Positions 9,524 to 18,620 of a stretch of DNA of 48,733 nucleotides are shown here, piece after piece. Numbering within the stretch: the stretch's first letter is position 1; each line of letters opens with the position of its first letter. Origin of the DNA: Mesorhizobium sp. SCN 65-20 (GTDB taxonomy: Bacteria; Pseudomonadota; Alphaproteobacteria; Rhizobiales; Rhizobiaceae); assembly GCA_001724355.1 (NCBI GenBank), contig MEEF01000027.1:2003-50735 (forward strand), in the 5' to 3' direction. The notes beneath the pieces were generated by a model. That model saw only the letters and a program-made list of their open reading frames with translations, ran no database searches and had not been told where the DNA came from. The translations under genes were made by a program, and so were the position numbers.

Positions 9524-12325
9524 ATGACGACTATCCCGCTCAAGCTGGAACAGCTGATCGACGCTGACGAACTGCGCCGCCAACTCACCGCGCTGACCAG
9601 CGAGAGCGGCGGGGACGGTACCGCGCCGGCCATCCGCGCCACGGCGCTCTTGCTTTTCAAGGAGCGGATCGCGGCCGGCAAGAGCGTCGCCGAGGCGATG
9701 CTGATGGAGGACGAGGGCGGCACGGCCTGCGCGACGCGGCTGTCCCACCTGATGGACGAGATCATCCGCGTCCTCTACGACTTCGCCGTCACCCATGTGT
9801 ACCGGGCGAAGAACCCGTCGCAGGCCGAGCGCATGGCGATCGTTGCCGTCGGCGGCTTCGGACGCGGCACCCTCGCTCCCGGCTCTGACATCGACCTCTT
9901 GTTCCTGCTGCCCTACAAGCAGACGCCCTGGGGCGAGCAGATCGTCGAGTACATGCTCTACATGCTCTGGGACATGGGGCTGAAGGTCGGTCACGCCACG
10001 CGCAACATCGACGAGTGCCTCAGGCTGTCGCGCAGCGACATCACCATCCGCACGGCGATCCTGGAGGCCCGCTACCTCTGGGGCGAGAAGAAGCTCTGCG
10101 ACGAACTGATCTGCCGCTTCGACAAGGAGCTGGTGAAGGACACCGGCCCCGAATACGTGCAGGCGAAGCTCGCCGAGCGCGATGCCCGCCACGCCAAGGC
10201 CGGCGAGAGCCGTTACCTTGTCGAGCCCAACATCAAGGACGGCAAGGGCGGGTTGCGCGACCTGCACACGCTGTTCTGGATCGCCAAGTACTACTACCGT
10301 GTCCGCACCGGTGCCGAACTTGTCGACAAGGGCGTGTTCAACGAGGGCGAATACGGCCAGTTCGTCGAGGCGGAAGACTTCCTCTGGGCAGTCCGCTGCC
10401 ACATGCACTTCCTCACTGGCAAGGCCGAGGAACGGCTGCATTTCGACATCCAGCGCGAGATCGCCGAGCGCCTCGGCTACACGACCCAGCCAGGCCTTTC
10501 GGCGGTCGAGAGGTTCATGAAGGACTACTTCCTCGTCGCCAAGGAAGTGGGTGACCTGACCCGCATCTTCTGCGCCGCGCTGGAAGAGGAACAGGCCAAG
10601 GACGCGCCGGGCTTCCACGCCCTGCTGCAGGGCTTTACGCGGCGCCGGCGCAAGCTTGCCGGCACCAGCGACTTCATCATCGACAACCAGCGCATCAACA
10701 TCGCCGACGACAAGGTGTTCGAGCGCGATCCGGTCAACATGGTGCGCTTCTTCTGGTTCGCCGACCGCCACGGGCTGGAGTTGCACCCCTACGCGCTGAA
10801 GCTTCTGACCCGCTCTCTCGGCCTGGTCGACAAGAGCCTGCGCCGCAACCAGGAAGCCAACCGGCTGTTCCTCGACACCCTGACCTCGGACCGCAATCCG
10901 GAACTCAACCTGCGCCGCATGAACGAGGCAGGACTGCTCGGGAGGCTGATCCCCGACTTCGGCAAGATCGTCGCGATGATGCAGTTCTCGATGTACCACC
11001 ACTACACGGTGGACGAGCATCTCCTGCGCTGCATCGGCGTGCTGTCCGAGATCGAGCATGGCGACGGGGAGAAAATCCACCCGCTCAGCCACTCGCTGAT
11101 TGGCGGGCTGAAGAAGCAGCGCGAGGTGCTCTATGTCGCGGTGCTGCTGCACGACATCGCCAAGGGCAGGCCCGAGGACCACTCCGAGGTCGGCGCAAGG
11201 ATCGCACGGCGCATCTGCCCGCATATGGGGCTCTCGCCGGCCGACACCGAGACGGTGGCCTGGCTGGTGGAGAACCACCTGCTGATGTCGATGACGGCGC
11301 AGACGCGCGACCTCAACGACCGCAAGACCATCGACGACTTCGCCAGCGTGGTGCAGTCGGTCGAACGACTGAAGCTGCTGCTCATCCTGACGGTCTGCGA
11401 CATACGCGGCGTCGGCCCGGGCGTCTGGAACGGCTGGAAGGGGCAGCTGCTGCGCACGCTCTACTTCGAGACCGAGCTGTTGCTCACCGGCGGCTTCTCC
11501 GAACTGTCGCGGGCGGAGCGCACGGCAGCAGCGCGCGAGACGCTGTCCGAGGCGTTGGCCGGCTGGCCCGAAGAGCAGCGCGAGAAATACGTCAAGCTGC
11601 ACTACGAGAACTACCTGCTGACGGTCGATCTGGACGACCAGAAGCTGCATGCCGAGTTCATCCGCTCGGCGGACGAGGCCGGCAAGCAGCTTTCCACCAT
11701 GGTGCGGACACGGGAGTTCGAGGCGGTGACCGAGATCACCGTGCTGGCGCAGGACCATCCGCGGCTGCTGTCGGTGATCACCGGGGCGTGCGCCGCCGCC
11801 GGCGGCAACATCGTCGACGCGCAGATCTTCACCACCGCCGACGGACGGGCGCTTGATATCATCCTGATCTCCCGCGAATTCGACCGCGACGAGGACGAGC
11901 GGCGTCGCGCCGAGCGCGTCGGCGGGCTGATCGAGGACGTGCTGTCCGGCCGCAGCTGGCTGCCGGAGATGATCGCCAAGCGCACCAAGCCGAAGCGCGG
12001 CCAGAAGACGTTCCGCATTCCACCGCGGGCCGAGATCCGCAACACGCTGTCGAACCGCTTCTCGGTCGTCGAGGTCGTGGGCCTCGACCGCCCCGGCCTG
12101 CTGTCGGAGATCACCGGCACGCTGTCGGACCTGTCGCTCGACATCGCATCCGCGCACATCACCACCTTCGGCGAGAAGGTCATCGACACGTTCTACGTGA
12201 CCGACCTGACCGGCCAGAAGATCGACAATCCCACCCGGCTCGAGAACATCCGCGCCCGCCTGATCGCCGCGCTCGACGGAGGCGCCAGCGAGCGCGCCAA
12301 GACCAAGGCAGCGGCGGCGGAATGA
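9524..12325 (+). CDS. glnD: bifunctional [protein-PII] uridylyltransferase/uridylyl-removing enzyme
   Basis: 933 residues, the usual length of alphaproteobacterial GlnD. It senses glutamine and adds or removes UMP on PII proteins (GlnB/GlnK), controlling nitrogen assimilation. Domains in order: nucleotidyltransferase with [16 protein letters not shown] (Asp122 and Asp124 catalytic); GlnD-type helical linker; HD hydrolase with His543-Asp544 in LLHDIAKG; two C-terminal ACT domains for glutamine sensing (~731-815 and ~845-925, the latter starting [18 protein letters not shown]). The ATG at 9524 follows CCGAGG. murJ begins 46 bases downstream, the order conserved in rhizobia. Confidence 0.96.
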   Translation: MTTIPLKLEQLIDADELRRQLTALTSESGGDGTAPAIRATALLLFKERIAAGKSVAEAMLMEDEGGTACATRLSHLMDEIIRVLYDFAVTHVYRAKNPSQAERMAIVAVGGFGRGTLAPGSDIDLLFLLPYKQTPWGEQIVEYMLYMLWDMGLKVGHATRNIDECLRLSRSDITIRTAILEARYLWGEKKLCDELICRFDKELVKDTGPEYVQAKLAERDARHAKAGESRYLVEPNIKDGKGGLRDLHTLFWIAKYYYRVRTGAELVDKGVFNEGEYGQFVEAEDFLWAVRCHMHFLTGKAEERLHFDIQREIAERLGYTTQPGLSAVERFMKDYFLVAKEVGDLTRIFCAALEEEQAKDAPGFHALLQGFTRRRRKLAGTSDFIIDNQRINIADDKVFERDPVNMVRFFWFADRHGLELHPYALKLLTRSLGLVDKSLRRNQEANRLFLDTLTSDRNPELNLRRMNEAGLLGRLIPDFGKIVAMMQFSMYHHYTVDEHLLRCIGVLSEIEHGDGEKIHPLSHSLIGGLKKQREVLYVAVLLHDIAKGRPEDHSEVGARIARRICPHMGLSPADTETVAWLVENHLLMSMTAQTRDLNDRKTIDDFASVVQSVERLKLLLILTVCDIRGVGPGVWNGWKGQLLRTLYFETELLLTGGFSELSRAERTAAARETLSEALAGWPEEQREKYVKLHYENYLLTVDLDDQKLHAEFIRSADEAGKQLSTMVRTREFEAVTEITVLAQDHPRLLSVITGACAAAGGNIVDAQIFTTADGRALDIILISREFDRDEDERRRAERVGGLIEDVLSGRSWLPEMIAKRTKPKRGQKTFRIPPRAEIRNTLSNRFSVVEVVGLDRPGLLSEITGTLSDLSLDIASAHITTFGEKVIDTFYVTDLTGQKIDNPTRLENIRARLIAALDGGASERAKTKAAAAE

Positions 12326-12371
12326 ACGCGGCCATCATCCCGACCCAATCCGCAAGGCATCGTCGCATCCC

Positions 12372-13964
12372 ATGTCACTGGTAAAGAAATTCGCGACCGT
12401 CGCGTCGGGCACGCTGATGAGCCGCGCCTTCGGCTTTATCCGCGAGATGCTGATGGCGGCGGCGATCGGCACCGGACCGGTGGCCGACGCCTTCTATGCG
12501 GCGTTCCAGTTTCCGAACACCTTCCGAAGACTGTTCGCAGAAGGTGCGTTCAACGCCGCCTTCGTTCCGCTGTTCTCGAAGGAGATCGAGGCCAACGGCG
12601 TCGACGGCGCCAAGCGCTTCTCGGAAGAGGTCTTCGGCGTGCTGTTCAGCACGCTGCTGGTGCTGACGATCGTCATGGAACTGTCCATGCCGCTGATCGT
12701 CCGCTACCTCGTGGCACCGGGCTTCAGCGACGCGCCCGAGAAGGCGGCGCTGACCGTCTCGCTCGCCACGATCATGTTCCCCTATCTGATCTGCATGTCG
12801 CTGGCGGCGATGATGAGCGGCATGCTCAACTCGCTGCGCCGCTACTTCGCGGCGGCGATCGCACCGGTGTTCCTCAACATCATCCTGATCGGCGTGCTCG
12901 GCTACGCCTGGTACCACGGCCTCGACCCGCTCGCGGTCGGCTACGGCCTGTCGTGGGGCGTGCTCGCCGCTGGCATCGTGCAACTGGCCATCGTCTGGAT
13001 CGCCGTGCGCCATGCAGGCATCTCGATCCGCTTCCGGCGGCCCCACATGACGCCCAACGTCAAGCGCCTGCTGTGGCTGGCGCTGCCGGCCGCCGTCACC
13101 GGCGGCATCACCCAGATCAACACGCTGATCGGCACCGCCATCGCCTCGGGCGGCGAAAGTGCGGTGTCGTCGCTCGCGCTCGCCGACCGCATCTACCAGC
13201 TGCCGCTCGGGGTGGTGGGCGTGGCAGTTGCCATCGTGCTGCTGCCGGAACTGGCGCGCGCGCTCAAGGCCGGACACATGGTCGAGGCCTCCAACCTGCA
13301 GAACCGCTCCGTCGAGTTCACCCTGTTCCTGACGCTGCCGGCAGCAGCGGCGCTGCTGGTGATCTCCGAACCGATCGTGCGCGTGCTCTACGAGCGCGGC
13401 GCCTTCGCCGCCAACAACAGCACGCCAACCGTGGCCGCCATCCTCGCCATCTTCGGTCTCGGCCTCCCCGCCTTCGTGCTGATCAAGGCCTTCACGCCCG
13501 GATACTTCGCGCGCGAGGACACCAAGACGCCAATGATCTTCGCCGCGATCTCGGTTGCCGTGAACATCAGCGTGGCGCTGACGCTGTTTCCGTCTATGGG
13601 CGCGCCCGGCATCGCCACTGCGTCGGCGATCGCGGGCTGGGTCAATGCTGCGATGCTGCTCTTCGTGCTAATCCGCCGCGGCCACTGGTCGCGCGACGCG
13701 GGCCTGATGCGGCGCATTCCGCGCCTGATCGTGGCTTCGGCGGCGATGGCCGGGGCGCTCTGGTTCGCCGCCCGGCAGGCCGAGCCCTGGCTGAGCTCAA
13801 GTGCGCCCGTCTACACGCAGGCGACAGCGCTCGCCGTCCTCGTGGTGGGGGCGATGATCGTCTATTTCGCCGTCGCCTTCGGTATCGGGGGCGCGGATTT
13901 CGGCATGATCCGGCGGAATGTCAGGCGCAAAAGCGCAGAACCGACGGGGATGGAAGAGGGCTGA
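12372..13964 (+). CDS. murJ: lipid II flippase MurJ
   Basis: 530 residues, a polytopic inner-membrane protein of the MOP superfamily with about 14 hydrophobic helices. It moves lipid II to the periplasmic face for peptidoglycan synthesis. Family signatures are the start SLVKKFATVASGTLMSRAFG, the MurJ motif ADAFYAAFQFPNTFRRLFAE followed by GAFNAAFVP, and the conserved GGITQIN region. It follows glnD by 46 bases and is probably co-transcribed with it. Its TGA is immediately adjacent to the stop codon of the convergent higA antitoxin gene (TGATCA across the junction). Confidence 0.95.
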   Translation: MSLVKKFATVASGTLMSRAFGFIREMLMAAAIGTGPVADAFYAAFQFPNTFRRLFAEGAFNAAFVPLFSKEIEANGVDGAKRFSEEVFGVLFSTLLVLTIVMELSMPLIVRYLVAPGFSDAPEKAALTVSLATIMFPYLICMSLAAMMSGMLNSLRRYFAAAIAPVFLNIILIGVLGYAWYHGLDPLAVGYGLSWGVLAAGIVQLAIVWIAVRHAGISIRFRRPHMTPNVKRLLWLALPAAVTGGITQINTLIGTAIASGGESAVSSLALADRIYQLPLGVVGVAVAIVLLPELARALKAGHMVEASNLQNRSVEFTLFLTLPAAAALLVISEPIVRVLYERGAFAANNSTPTVAAILAIFGLGLPAFVLIKAFTPGYFAREDTKTPMIFAAISVAVNISVALTLFPSMGAPGIATASAIAGWVNAAMLLFVLIRRGHWSRDAGLMRRIPRLIVASAAMAGALWFAARQAEPWLSSSAPVYTQATALAVLVVGAMIVYFAVAFGIGGADFGMIRRNVRRKSAEPTGMEEG

Positions 13965-14276
13965 TCAGGCTGCGCGCGGGGTGATCTTCTCCAATTCGTC
14001 TCCCAACGCGCGCTTGCGCTCGAGCAGTTCGAAATCGATCTGCAGTCCAAGGAAAAAGCCTTCCGACACTCCGAAATAGCGCGCCAGCCGAAGGTCCGTG
14101 TCGGCTGTAACGGCACGCTTGCCGAGCACAATCTCGTTTATACGCCGTGGCGCCACTCCTATGGCGCGAGCCAATGCGTTCTGGCTCAATCCGAGCGGCG
14201 CCAGGAACTCCGCAGCAAGGATTTCGCCAGCATGCGGGTTGTGCAACGCTTCAGTGGTAGTCTGCGATTTCGACAT
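13965..14276 (-). CDS. higA: HigA-family antitoxin (XRE-type)
   Basis: 103 residues from ATG 14276, which has GGAG nine bases upstream; an in-frame ATG at 14291 is possible. The HTH domain is typical of HigA/VapI antitoxins: HPGEIL-like HAGEILAAEFLAPLGLS, then QNALARAIGVAPRRINEIV and the GKRAVTADTDLRLARYFG motif. It would bind and neutralise HigB and repress the shared promoter at 14536-14554. It lies downstream of the toxin gene and overlaps its end, the usual higBA order. Because the toxin reading frame is broken, this antitoxin may now be an orphan. Confidence 0.88.
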   Translation of the reverse strand: MSKSQTTTEALHNPHAGEILAAEFLAPLGLSQNALARAIGVAPRRINEIVLGKRAVTADTDLRLARYFGVSEGFFLGLQIDFELLERKRALGDELEKITPRAA

Positions 14277-14527
14277 CGCTTGCAGCTCCATCAGACCAGC
14301 GGAAACAGATGCGCCATTGGTCGTTCACCCTAATAGAGAACTGCCCTTTCCGGCTTCCCTTCAACGCCTCGAGCCTGTTTCCCGGCGGAACCCTGAGGTC
14401 ATCCAGCTTGCGAGCGCTATTGAGCAAGCTTGACGAGGCATTTGTCCTGAATGTCGGGCGGCAGCTTCCGGCTTCGCCAGCCGCGCCAGATTTTCTCGGC
14501 TTCGGCATCGGCGAAGGTCAAGATCAT
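14251..14527 (-). pseudogene. higB: HigB/RelE-type toxin gene, frameshifted
   Basis: HigB is a ribosome-dependent mRNA endonuclease of about 92 residues. Here the 5' part (ATG 14527 to TAG 14419-14417, 36 codons) encodes a normal N-terminus, including IWRGWRSRKLPPDIQDKCL. The family then continues in another frame from about 14415 to 14251 with ARKLDDLRVPPGNRLEALKG and IRVNDQWRICFRW. The join is at GCTCAATAGC. Alignment with the usual family spacing suggests five bases are missing, which would be explained by loss of one copy of a tandem CTCAA. The active site (in the C-terminal half) is thus not translated with the N-terminus. A sequencing error is the alternative. Confidence 0.72.
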
Positions 14528-14535
14528 GCATTAAC

Positions 14536-14554
14536 TATAACGCATAACGTTATA
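14536..14554. promoter_or_regulatory. palindromic operator of the higBA module
   Basis: TATAACG-CATAA-CGTTATA is a perfect 7-5-7 inverted repeat only nine bases before the higB ATG (14527). On the minus strand it overlaps a TATAGT-like -10, so the transcript would start at or very near the ATG (leaderless or nearly so). Autorepression by HigA binding here is the usual arrangement. Confidence 0.6.
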
Positions 14555-14702
14555 CAGCGCAACGCTGCCCTCCCCCGGAGAGTACCAGAAACGCCTGGCG
14601 TCGATTCTCGCTGGCTCTTGCAGCGGGCCATCGCCTCGTTCATAAGCGCGTCTCGCATTTCGCCGCGCGCGAAACGGCCCTCCACAAGCCACGGGATCAA
14701 TC

Positions 14703-15770
14703 ATGACCGCCTTCAAGCCTCTCGTCTTCTCCGGCGTCCAGCCGACCGGCAACCTCCATCTCGGCAACTACCTCGGCGCCATCCGCAAGTTCGTAGCGCT
14801 GCAGGAAACCAACGAATGCATCTATTGCGTCGTCGACCTGCACTCGCTGACTGCCCAGCTCGTCCATGACGACCTGGAAGGCCAGACGCGCTCGATAACC
14901 GCAGCATTCCTGGCGGCAGGGATCGATCCCAAGAAGCATATCGTGTTCAACCAGGCCCGCGTGCTGCAGCACGCCGAGCTCGCCTGGATCTTCAACTGCG
15001 TGGCGCGCATCGGCTGGATGAACCGCATGACGCAGTTCAAGGACAAGGCCGGCAAGGACCGCGAGAACGCCTCGCTGGGCCTGCTCGCCTATCCGAGCCT
15101 GATGGCGGCCGACATCCTGGTCTACCGCGCCACACACGTGCCGGTGGGCGACGACCAGAAGCAGCACCTCGAGCTCACCCGCGACATCGCCCAGAAGTTC
15201 AACAACGACTTCTCGGCACGCATTGCAGAGCTCGGCCTCGGCGTCGAGATGCAGATGGGCGAGGAGACGGTGAACGGGTACTTCCCGATCACCGAGCCGC
15301 TGATCGGCGGTCCGGCCGCCCGCATCATGTCGCTGCGCGACGGCTCGAAGAAGATGTCGAAGTCGGACCCTTCCGATCTGTCGCGCATCAACCTGACCGA
15401 TGACGCCGACACGATCTCGAAGAAGATCAAGAAGGCCAAGACGGATCCGGAAGCGCTGCCGAGCGAGACCGACGGCCTGAAGGAGCGCCCCGAGGCCGAG
15501 AACCTCGTTGGCATCTATGCCGGCCTCGCCGACATGTCGAAGGACGACGTACTCAAGGAGTACGGCGGTCAGCAGTTTTCGGTATTCAAGCCGGCGCTGG
15601 CCGATCTCGCGGTCGAAAAGCTGGCGCCGATCGCCGGCGAGATGCGCCGCCTGATAGCGGATCCGGGCTACATCGACAGCGTCCTGCGCGACGGCGGCGA
15701 CCGTGCCCGCGTCATCGCCGAGGCGACGATGAAGGACGTGCGCCACATCATCGGGCTGCTCGGCGACTGA
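14703..15770 (+). CDS. trpS: tryptophanyl-tRNA synthetase
   Basis: 355 residues, class I aminoacyl-tRNA synthetase charging tRNA-Trp in the cytoplasm. The HIGH-type motif is [10 protein letters not shown] (residues 14-23) and the KMSKS motif is KMSKS at 217-221. Length and the start [14 protein letters not shown] match proteobacterial TrpS. It normally follows murJ closely in rhizobia; here the higBA module separates them. Confidence 0.96.
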   Translation: MTAFKPLVFSGVQPTGNLHLGNYLGAIRKFVALQETNECIYCVVDLHSLTAQLVHDDLEGQTRSITAAFLAAGIDPKKHIVFNQARVLQHAELAWIFNCVARIGWMNRMTQFKDKAGKDRENASLGLLAYPSLMAADILVYRATHVPVGDDQKQHLELTRDIAQKFNNDFSARIAELGLGVEMQMGEETVNGYFPITEPLIGGPAARIMSLRDGSKKMSKSDPSDLSRINLTDDADTISKKIKKAKTDPEALPSETDGLKERPEAENLVGIYAGLADMSKDDVLKEYGGQQFSVFKPALADLAVEKLAPIAGEMRRLIADPGYIDSVLRDGGDRARVIAEATMKDVRHIIGLLGD

Positions 15771-15775
15771 TCGCG

Positions 15776-15812
15776 ACCGGCGCCGGCCCGCTTGCGGGCA
15801 GCCGGCGCCGGT
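15776..15812 (+). terminator. strong GC hairpin after trpS
   Basis: Arms 15776-15787 and 15801-15812 (ACCGGCGCCGGC and its exact complement) enclose a second small stem (CCGC-TT-GCGG, 15788-15797). It starts six bases after the trpS stop. No T-tract follows, so it is either a Rho-assisted terminator or a 3'-end protecting hairpin before the uspA gene. Confidence 0.55.
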
Positions 15813-15854
15813 GGCAGATTGCTGACCAAAACGCCACGCGCAGCAGGGTAGCAA

Positions 15855-16346
15855 ATGGTCTCCAAACGCCTCAGCAAGGAAGCCGGTCACCGGCGCAAAT
15901 TCCTGGCGATCATCGACGAGACGCCCGAATGCGAGCGGGCGGTGGCCTATGCATCCAAGCGCGCCAAATCCACCGGCGGCGTGCTCGTGCTTCTCTACGT
16001 GATCGAGCCCGACGACTTCCAGCACTGGCTGGGCGTCGAGAAGATCATGCGCGAGGAAGCGACGGCGACAGCAAACGGCGTACTCGACGCCCAGGCGGCA
16101 AAGGTCCGGGAGAAGCTTGGGGTCGAACCGGAACTGGTGGTGCGCGAAGGCAAGCCATCGGAGGAGATCCACAAGCTCATCGAAGAGGACCAGGACATCG
16201 CCATCCTGGTGCTGGCTGCGGGGTCGGGCAAGGAAGGCCCGGGGCCGCTGGTCGCCTCCATTGCCGGCAAGGGCGCGGCCTTCCCCATTCCGGTCACGGT
16301 CGTGCCGCAGAATCTGTCCGACGAGGACATCGACAGCCTGGCCTAA
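15855..16346 (+). CDS. universal stress protein (UspA family)
   Basis: 163 residues with the Usp fold: an N-terminal beta strand KFLAIIDETPECERAVAYAS, the central VLVLLYVIEPDDF, and a C-terminal segment DIAILVLAAGSGKEGPGPLV leading to IPVTVVPQNL. The nucleotide-binding loop G-x2-G-x9-G-S is not well preserved, so ATP binding is uncertain. The role is general stress adaptation; the target is unknown. It sits between trpS and the NifU-like gene, a conserved rhizobial order. Confidence 0.85.
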   Translation: MVSKRLSKEAGHRRKFLAIIDETPECERAVAYASKRAKSTGGVLVLLYVIEPDDFQHWLGVEKIMREEATATANGVLDAQAAKVREKLGVEPELVVREGKPSEEIHKLIEEDQDIAILVLAAGSGKEGPGPLVASIAGKGAAFPIPVTVVPQNLSDEDIDSLA

Positions 16347-16414
16347 TAGACGGGGCGCAACATATTGGCGCGGAGGCGCGCCAGCGGCTTGAATGTCGGC
16401 CGTCATGAGCCTAA

Positions 16415-16429
16415 TTAGAACTATTCCAA
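16415..16429. promoter_or_regulatory. possible Irr iron-control-element (ICE) box
   Basis: ATTAGAA-CTA-TTCCAAA (16414-16430) matches the ICE motif TTTAGAA-N3-TTCTAAA at 12 of 14 defined positions. It lies about 37 bases before the ATG of a NifU-like iron-sulfur protein gene. Irr, the haem-responsive regulator of rhizobia, binds such boxes. The match was made by eye. Confidence 0.4.
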
Positions 16430-16466
16430 ACTGACAGCCCGCCCAAGCGGGCGCGGAGACGTGGCC

Positions 16467-17042
16467 ATGTTCATCCAGACCGAAGCGACCCCCAATCCGG
16501 CGACGCTGAAATTCCTGCCGGGCAAGGAAGTGCTGGTGGAAGGCACCGCTGATTTCCGCGACGCCGACAGCGCCCGCGCCGCCTCGCCGCTCGCCGGCCG
16601 CCTGTTCGACATTCCCGGCGTGACGGGCGTGTTCTTCGGCTACGACTTCATCACCGTCTCCAAGGACGGACCGGACTGGCAGCACCTGAAGCCAGCAATC
16701 CTCGGCTCGATCATGGAGCACTTCATGTCGGGCGCGCCGATCATGGCCGGTGACAGCCAGGCCGGCACGGGCCATCATGACGACGGCGAAGAGTTCTACG
16801 ACCAGGCCGACGCCGAGATCGTGGTGACGATCAAGGAACTGCTCGATACGCGCGTTCGCCCGGCGGTCGCGCAGGACGGCGGCGACATCACCTTCCGCGG
16901 CTACGAGAACGGCACCGTGTTCCTGCACATGAAGGGCGCCTGCGCCGGCTGCCCGTCGTCGACGGCGACGCTCAAGCACGGCATCCAGAACCTGCTCCGC
17001 CATTTCGTGCCGGAAGTGCAGCAGGTCGAGCAGGTCGCCTGA
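16467..17042 (+). CDS. NifU-like iron-sulfur cluster protein (Nfu type)
   Basis: 191 residues from ATG 16467. The start is chosen because the family begins MFIQTEATPNPATLKFLPG and GGAG lies eight bases upstream; a GTG two codons earlier is less likely. An N-terminal Nfu domain (~1-90) is followed by the C-terminal NifU domain with Cys159-x2-Cys162 in GACAGCPSS. These proteins carry a [4Fe-4S] cluster between two subunits and deliver it to target proteins. A GC hairpin (16437-16452) directly precedes the ribosome-binding site and an ICE-like box lies further upstream, hinting at iron control. Confidence 0.92.
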   Translation: MFIQTEATPNPATLKFLPGKEVLVEGTADFRDADSARAASPLAGRLFDIPGVTGVFFGYDFITVSKDGPDWQHLKPAILGSIMEHFMSGAPIMAGDSQAGTGHHDDGEEFYDQADAEIVVTIKELLDTRVRPAVAQDGGDITFRGYENGTVFLHMKGACAGCPSSTATLKHGIQNLLRHFVPEVQQVEQVA

Positions 17043-17076
17043 CGCTCGCAAGCATTTCATCCGCCAAAGCGGCAAC

Positions 17077-17106
17077 AAAAAACCGGGCCAAGAGAGCCCG
17101 GTTTTT
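17077..17106. terminator. bidirectional intrinsic terminator
   Basis: The stem AAAAAACCGGGC / GCCCGGTTTTT (arms 17077-17088 and 17096-17106) with a 7-base loop has an A-run on one side and a T-run on the other, so it can terminate both the rightward NifU-like gene and the leftward L,D-transpeptidase gene. Confidence 0.88.
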
Positions 17107-17142
17107 CATTTGCGACGTCCGTGTTGCCTGGACGGTTCGCGG

Positions 17143-17763
17143 TTATATCACGATGACCTTGGCGCCGACTTCGACGCGGTTGTAGAGGTCGATGATGTCC
17201 TGGTTCATCAGGCGGATGCAGCCCGACGACATGGCCTTGCCGATGGAGTTCCATTCCGGCGTGCCGTGCAGGCGATAGCCGGAATCGCCGCCCTTGTTGA
17301 ACAGGTAGAGCGCACGCGCGCCGAGCGGGTTCCTGAGGCCCGGCTCCATGCCGCTCGCATATTTGGCGAGCTCGGGCTGGCGGTCGATCATCTCGCGGGG
17401 CGGCGTCCAGGTCGGCCATTCGCGCTTGAGCGCGATGCGGGCCGTTCCCTGCCACTCGAAGCCCTCGCGGCCGACGCCGATGCCGTAGCGCATGGCCGTG
17501 CCCTCGGGCTGGACGAGGTAGAGGAACTTCTCGTTGGTGTCGACGATGATCGTGCCCGGCTTCTCGGCGGTCTCGTAGCGCACCAGCTGGCGATGGTACT
17601 TGCGCGGCACCTTGCTGATCGGGACGGTCGGGATGCGGTAGCCGGCATCGACGCGCGAGCCGTAGTCGTTGGAGAACATGCGCGACGCGCCATCGGTCGA
17701 GCAGCCGGCGATCGCGGTGGTCAGCGCCAGGGCGGCGGCTATGGCGTAGGATTTCAAGCGCAT
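17143..17763 (-). CDS. L,D-transpeptidase (YkuD) lipoprotein
   Basis: 206 residues from ATG 17763, chosen because it gives a lipoprotein signal peptide with lipobox IAGC (Cys21). The YkuD catalytic domain fills the rest, with His166 in RLHGTPEW and nucleophile Cys182 in MSSGCIRLMN, matching the HGT...SxGC[IV]R signature. Such enzymes form 3-3 crosslinks in peptidoglycan or, in related rhizobia, attach outer-membrane beta-barrel proteins to it. It is predicted to be anchored to a membrane facing the periplasm. Upstream in-frame codons (to 17916) read as non-coding in composition. Confidence 0.92.
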   Translation of the reverse strand: MRLKSYAIAAALALTTAIAGCSTDGASRMFSNDYGSRVDAGYRIPTVPISKVPRKYHRQLVRYETAEKPGTIIVDTNEKFLYLVQPEGTAMRYGIGVGREGFEWQGTARIALKREWPTWTPPREMIDRQPELAKYASGMEPGLRNPLGARALYLFNKGGDSGYRLHGTPEWNSIGKAMSSGCIRLMNQDIIDLYNRVEVGAKVIVI

Positions 17764-18014
17764 GCGGAGTTCCCGAAGAGAGCGACGCCCGGGCCGATTC
17801 GGCCTCATTTTCGCCACCATTCTTAACGGCCGGCCATTTTGCTTGCCAAGCGAAACGAAGGCGCAAAGCCGGTTGCGCAATGACGTCAGCAAGTAACTAT
17901 TGCAATTCGGCAACACGCAGGACGGGAGCAGCCGGTATTTTCAACGAGAAGCAGTGACGGAAAGCGACATACACTTTTCCGTCTGCACGTCTTCTGGATT
18001 AATCCAGCAGACGG

Positions 18015-18029
18015 GTTCAAAACGTGAAC
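18015..18029. promoter_or_regulatory. GTTC-N7-GAAC palindrome upstream of mmcB
   Basis: GTTC (18015-18018) and GAAC (18026-18029) flank seven bases, 21 bases before the mmcB ATG. The alphaproteobacterial LexA box is GTTC-N7-GTTC, a direct repeat with the same half-site and spacing; here the second half is inverted. mmcB is SOS-controlled in Caulobacter, so a LexA-like role is possible but the orientation is not standard. Confidence 0.3.
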
Positions 18030-18050
18030 AAATGATGCAATGATCGGTCC

Positions 18051-18551
18051 ATGCCGATCATTTCGCCGCTTGCCACAAATCCCCTCGTCGACGGCCGCCA
18101 GTCGGAACGTGCCTTGATGGTGCGCCGCGGCGTGCAGCGACTGCTCACGCAGATGGGCGCCCATGTCCTGCCGGAGCTGTCGCTGGCGACGGGCCGGCGC
18201 GCCGACCTGGTGGCACTGACCCGGCAGGGCGACATCTGGATCGTCGAGATCAAGTCGTCGGTCGAGGACTTCCGCACCGACCGGAAATGGCCGGACTACC
18301 GGCTGCATTCCGACCGCTTCTTCTTCGCCACGCATCCGGAAGTGCCGGCCGAGATCTTTCCTGAAGAGTGCGGTTTCATCCTGTCGGATGGCTATGGCGC
18401 CGAGATCATGCGCGAGGCGCCCGAGCACCGCATGGCGGCGGCAACGCGCAAGGCGCTGATGCTGCGCATTGCGCGAGCGGGCGCCGCGCGCCTGCTCGCG
18501 GCCGAACTCGCCGGCGTATCTGTGCCGGCACTGGAGGGGGAGAGCGAGTAA
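18051..18551 (+). CDS. mmcB: MmcB-family DNA repair protein
   Basis: 166 residues. The PD-(D/E)xK nuclease core is visible: GRRADLVAL followed by DIWIVEIKSSVEDF, with the acidic/Lys triad characteristic of the fold. In Caulobacter the MmcB protein belongs to the SOS response and helps the ImuA/ImuB/DnaE2 mutagenic repair pathway tolerate mitomycin C lesions. Annotation rests on that family resemblance; nuclease activity is not established. A palindrome related to the LexA half-site lies just upstream. It is convergent with actR, separated by a hairpin. Confidence 0.82.
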   Translation: MPIISPLATNPLVDGRQSERALMVRRGVQRLLTQMGAHVLPELSLATGRRADLVALTRQGDIWIVEIKSSVEDFRTDRKWPDYRLHSDRFFFATHPEVPAEIFPEECGFILSDGYGAEIMREAPEHRMAAATRKALMLRIARAGAARLLAAELAGVSVPALEGESE

Positions 18552-18563
18552 GAGAGGGGAGTA

Positions 18564-18610
18564 GGGGAGTAGGGGAAGATCGGTTTGGGGTCTTACTATT
18601 CCCCTACTCC
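18564..18610. terminator. 13-bp inverted repeat between mmcB and actR
   Basis: GGGAGTAGGGGAA (18564-18576) is exactly repeated in inverse at 18598-18610, with a 21-base loop. The left arm follows a partial tandem copy (GGGGAGTA repeated). It lies between two converging genes, so it can serve as a transcription barrier in both directions, although it has no T-tract. Confidence 0.55.
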
Positions 18611-18620
18611 CGTATTCGCT

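Noticed and set aside
9485..12157. Long open frame (about 890 codons) on the minus strand opposite glnD
   Set aside because: It is a GC-driven shadow: it lacks family resemblance and a ribosome-binding site, and is full of runs typical of reverse-translated coding DNA. glnD on the plus strand has all catalytic motifs.
14697..17078. Open frame of about 790 codons on the minus strand across trpS, uspA and the NifU-like gene
   Set aside because: It crosses three well-supported genes and a terminator-like hairpin. Codon composition mirrors the plus-strand genes.
17764..17916. N-terminal extension of the L,D-transpeptidase
   Set aside because: It would bury the lipoprotein signal and lipobox in the middle of the protein.
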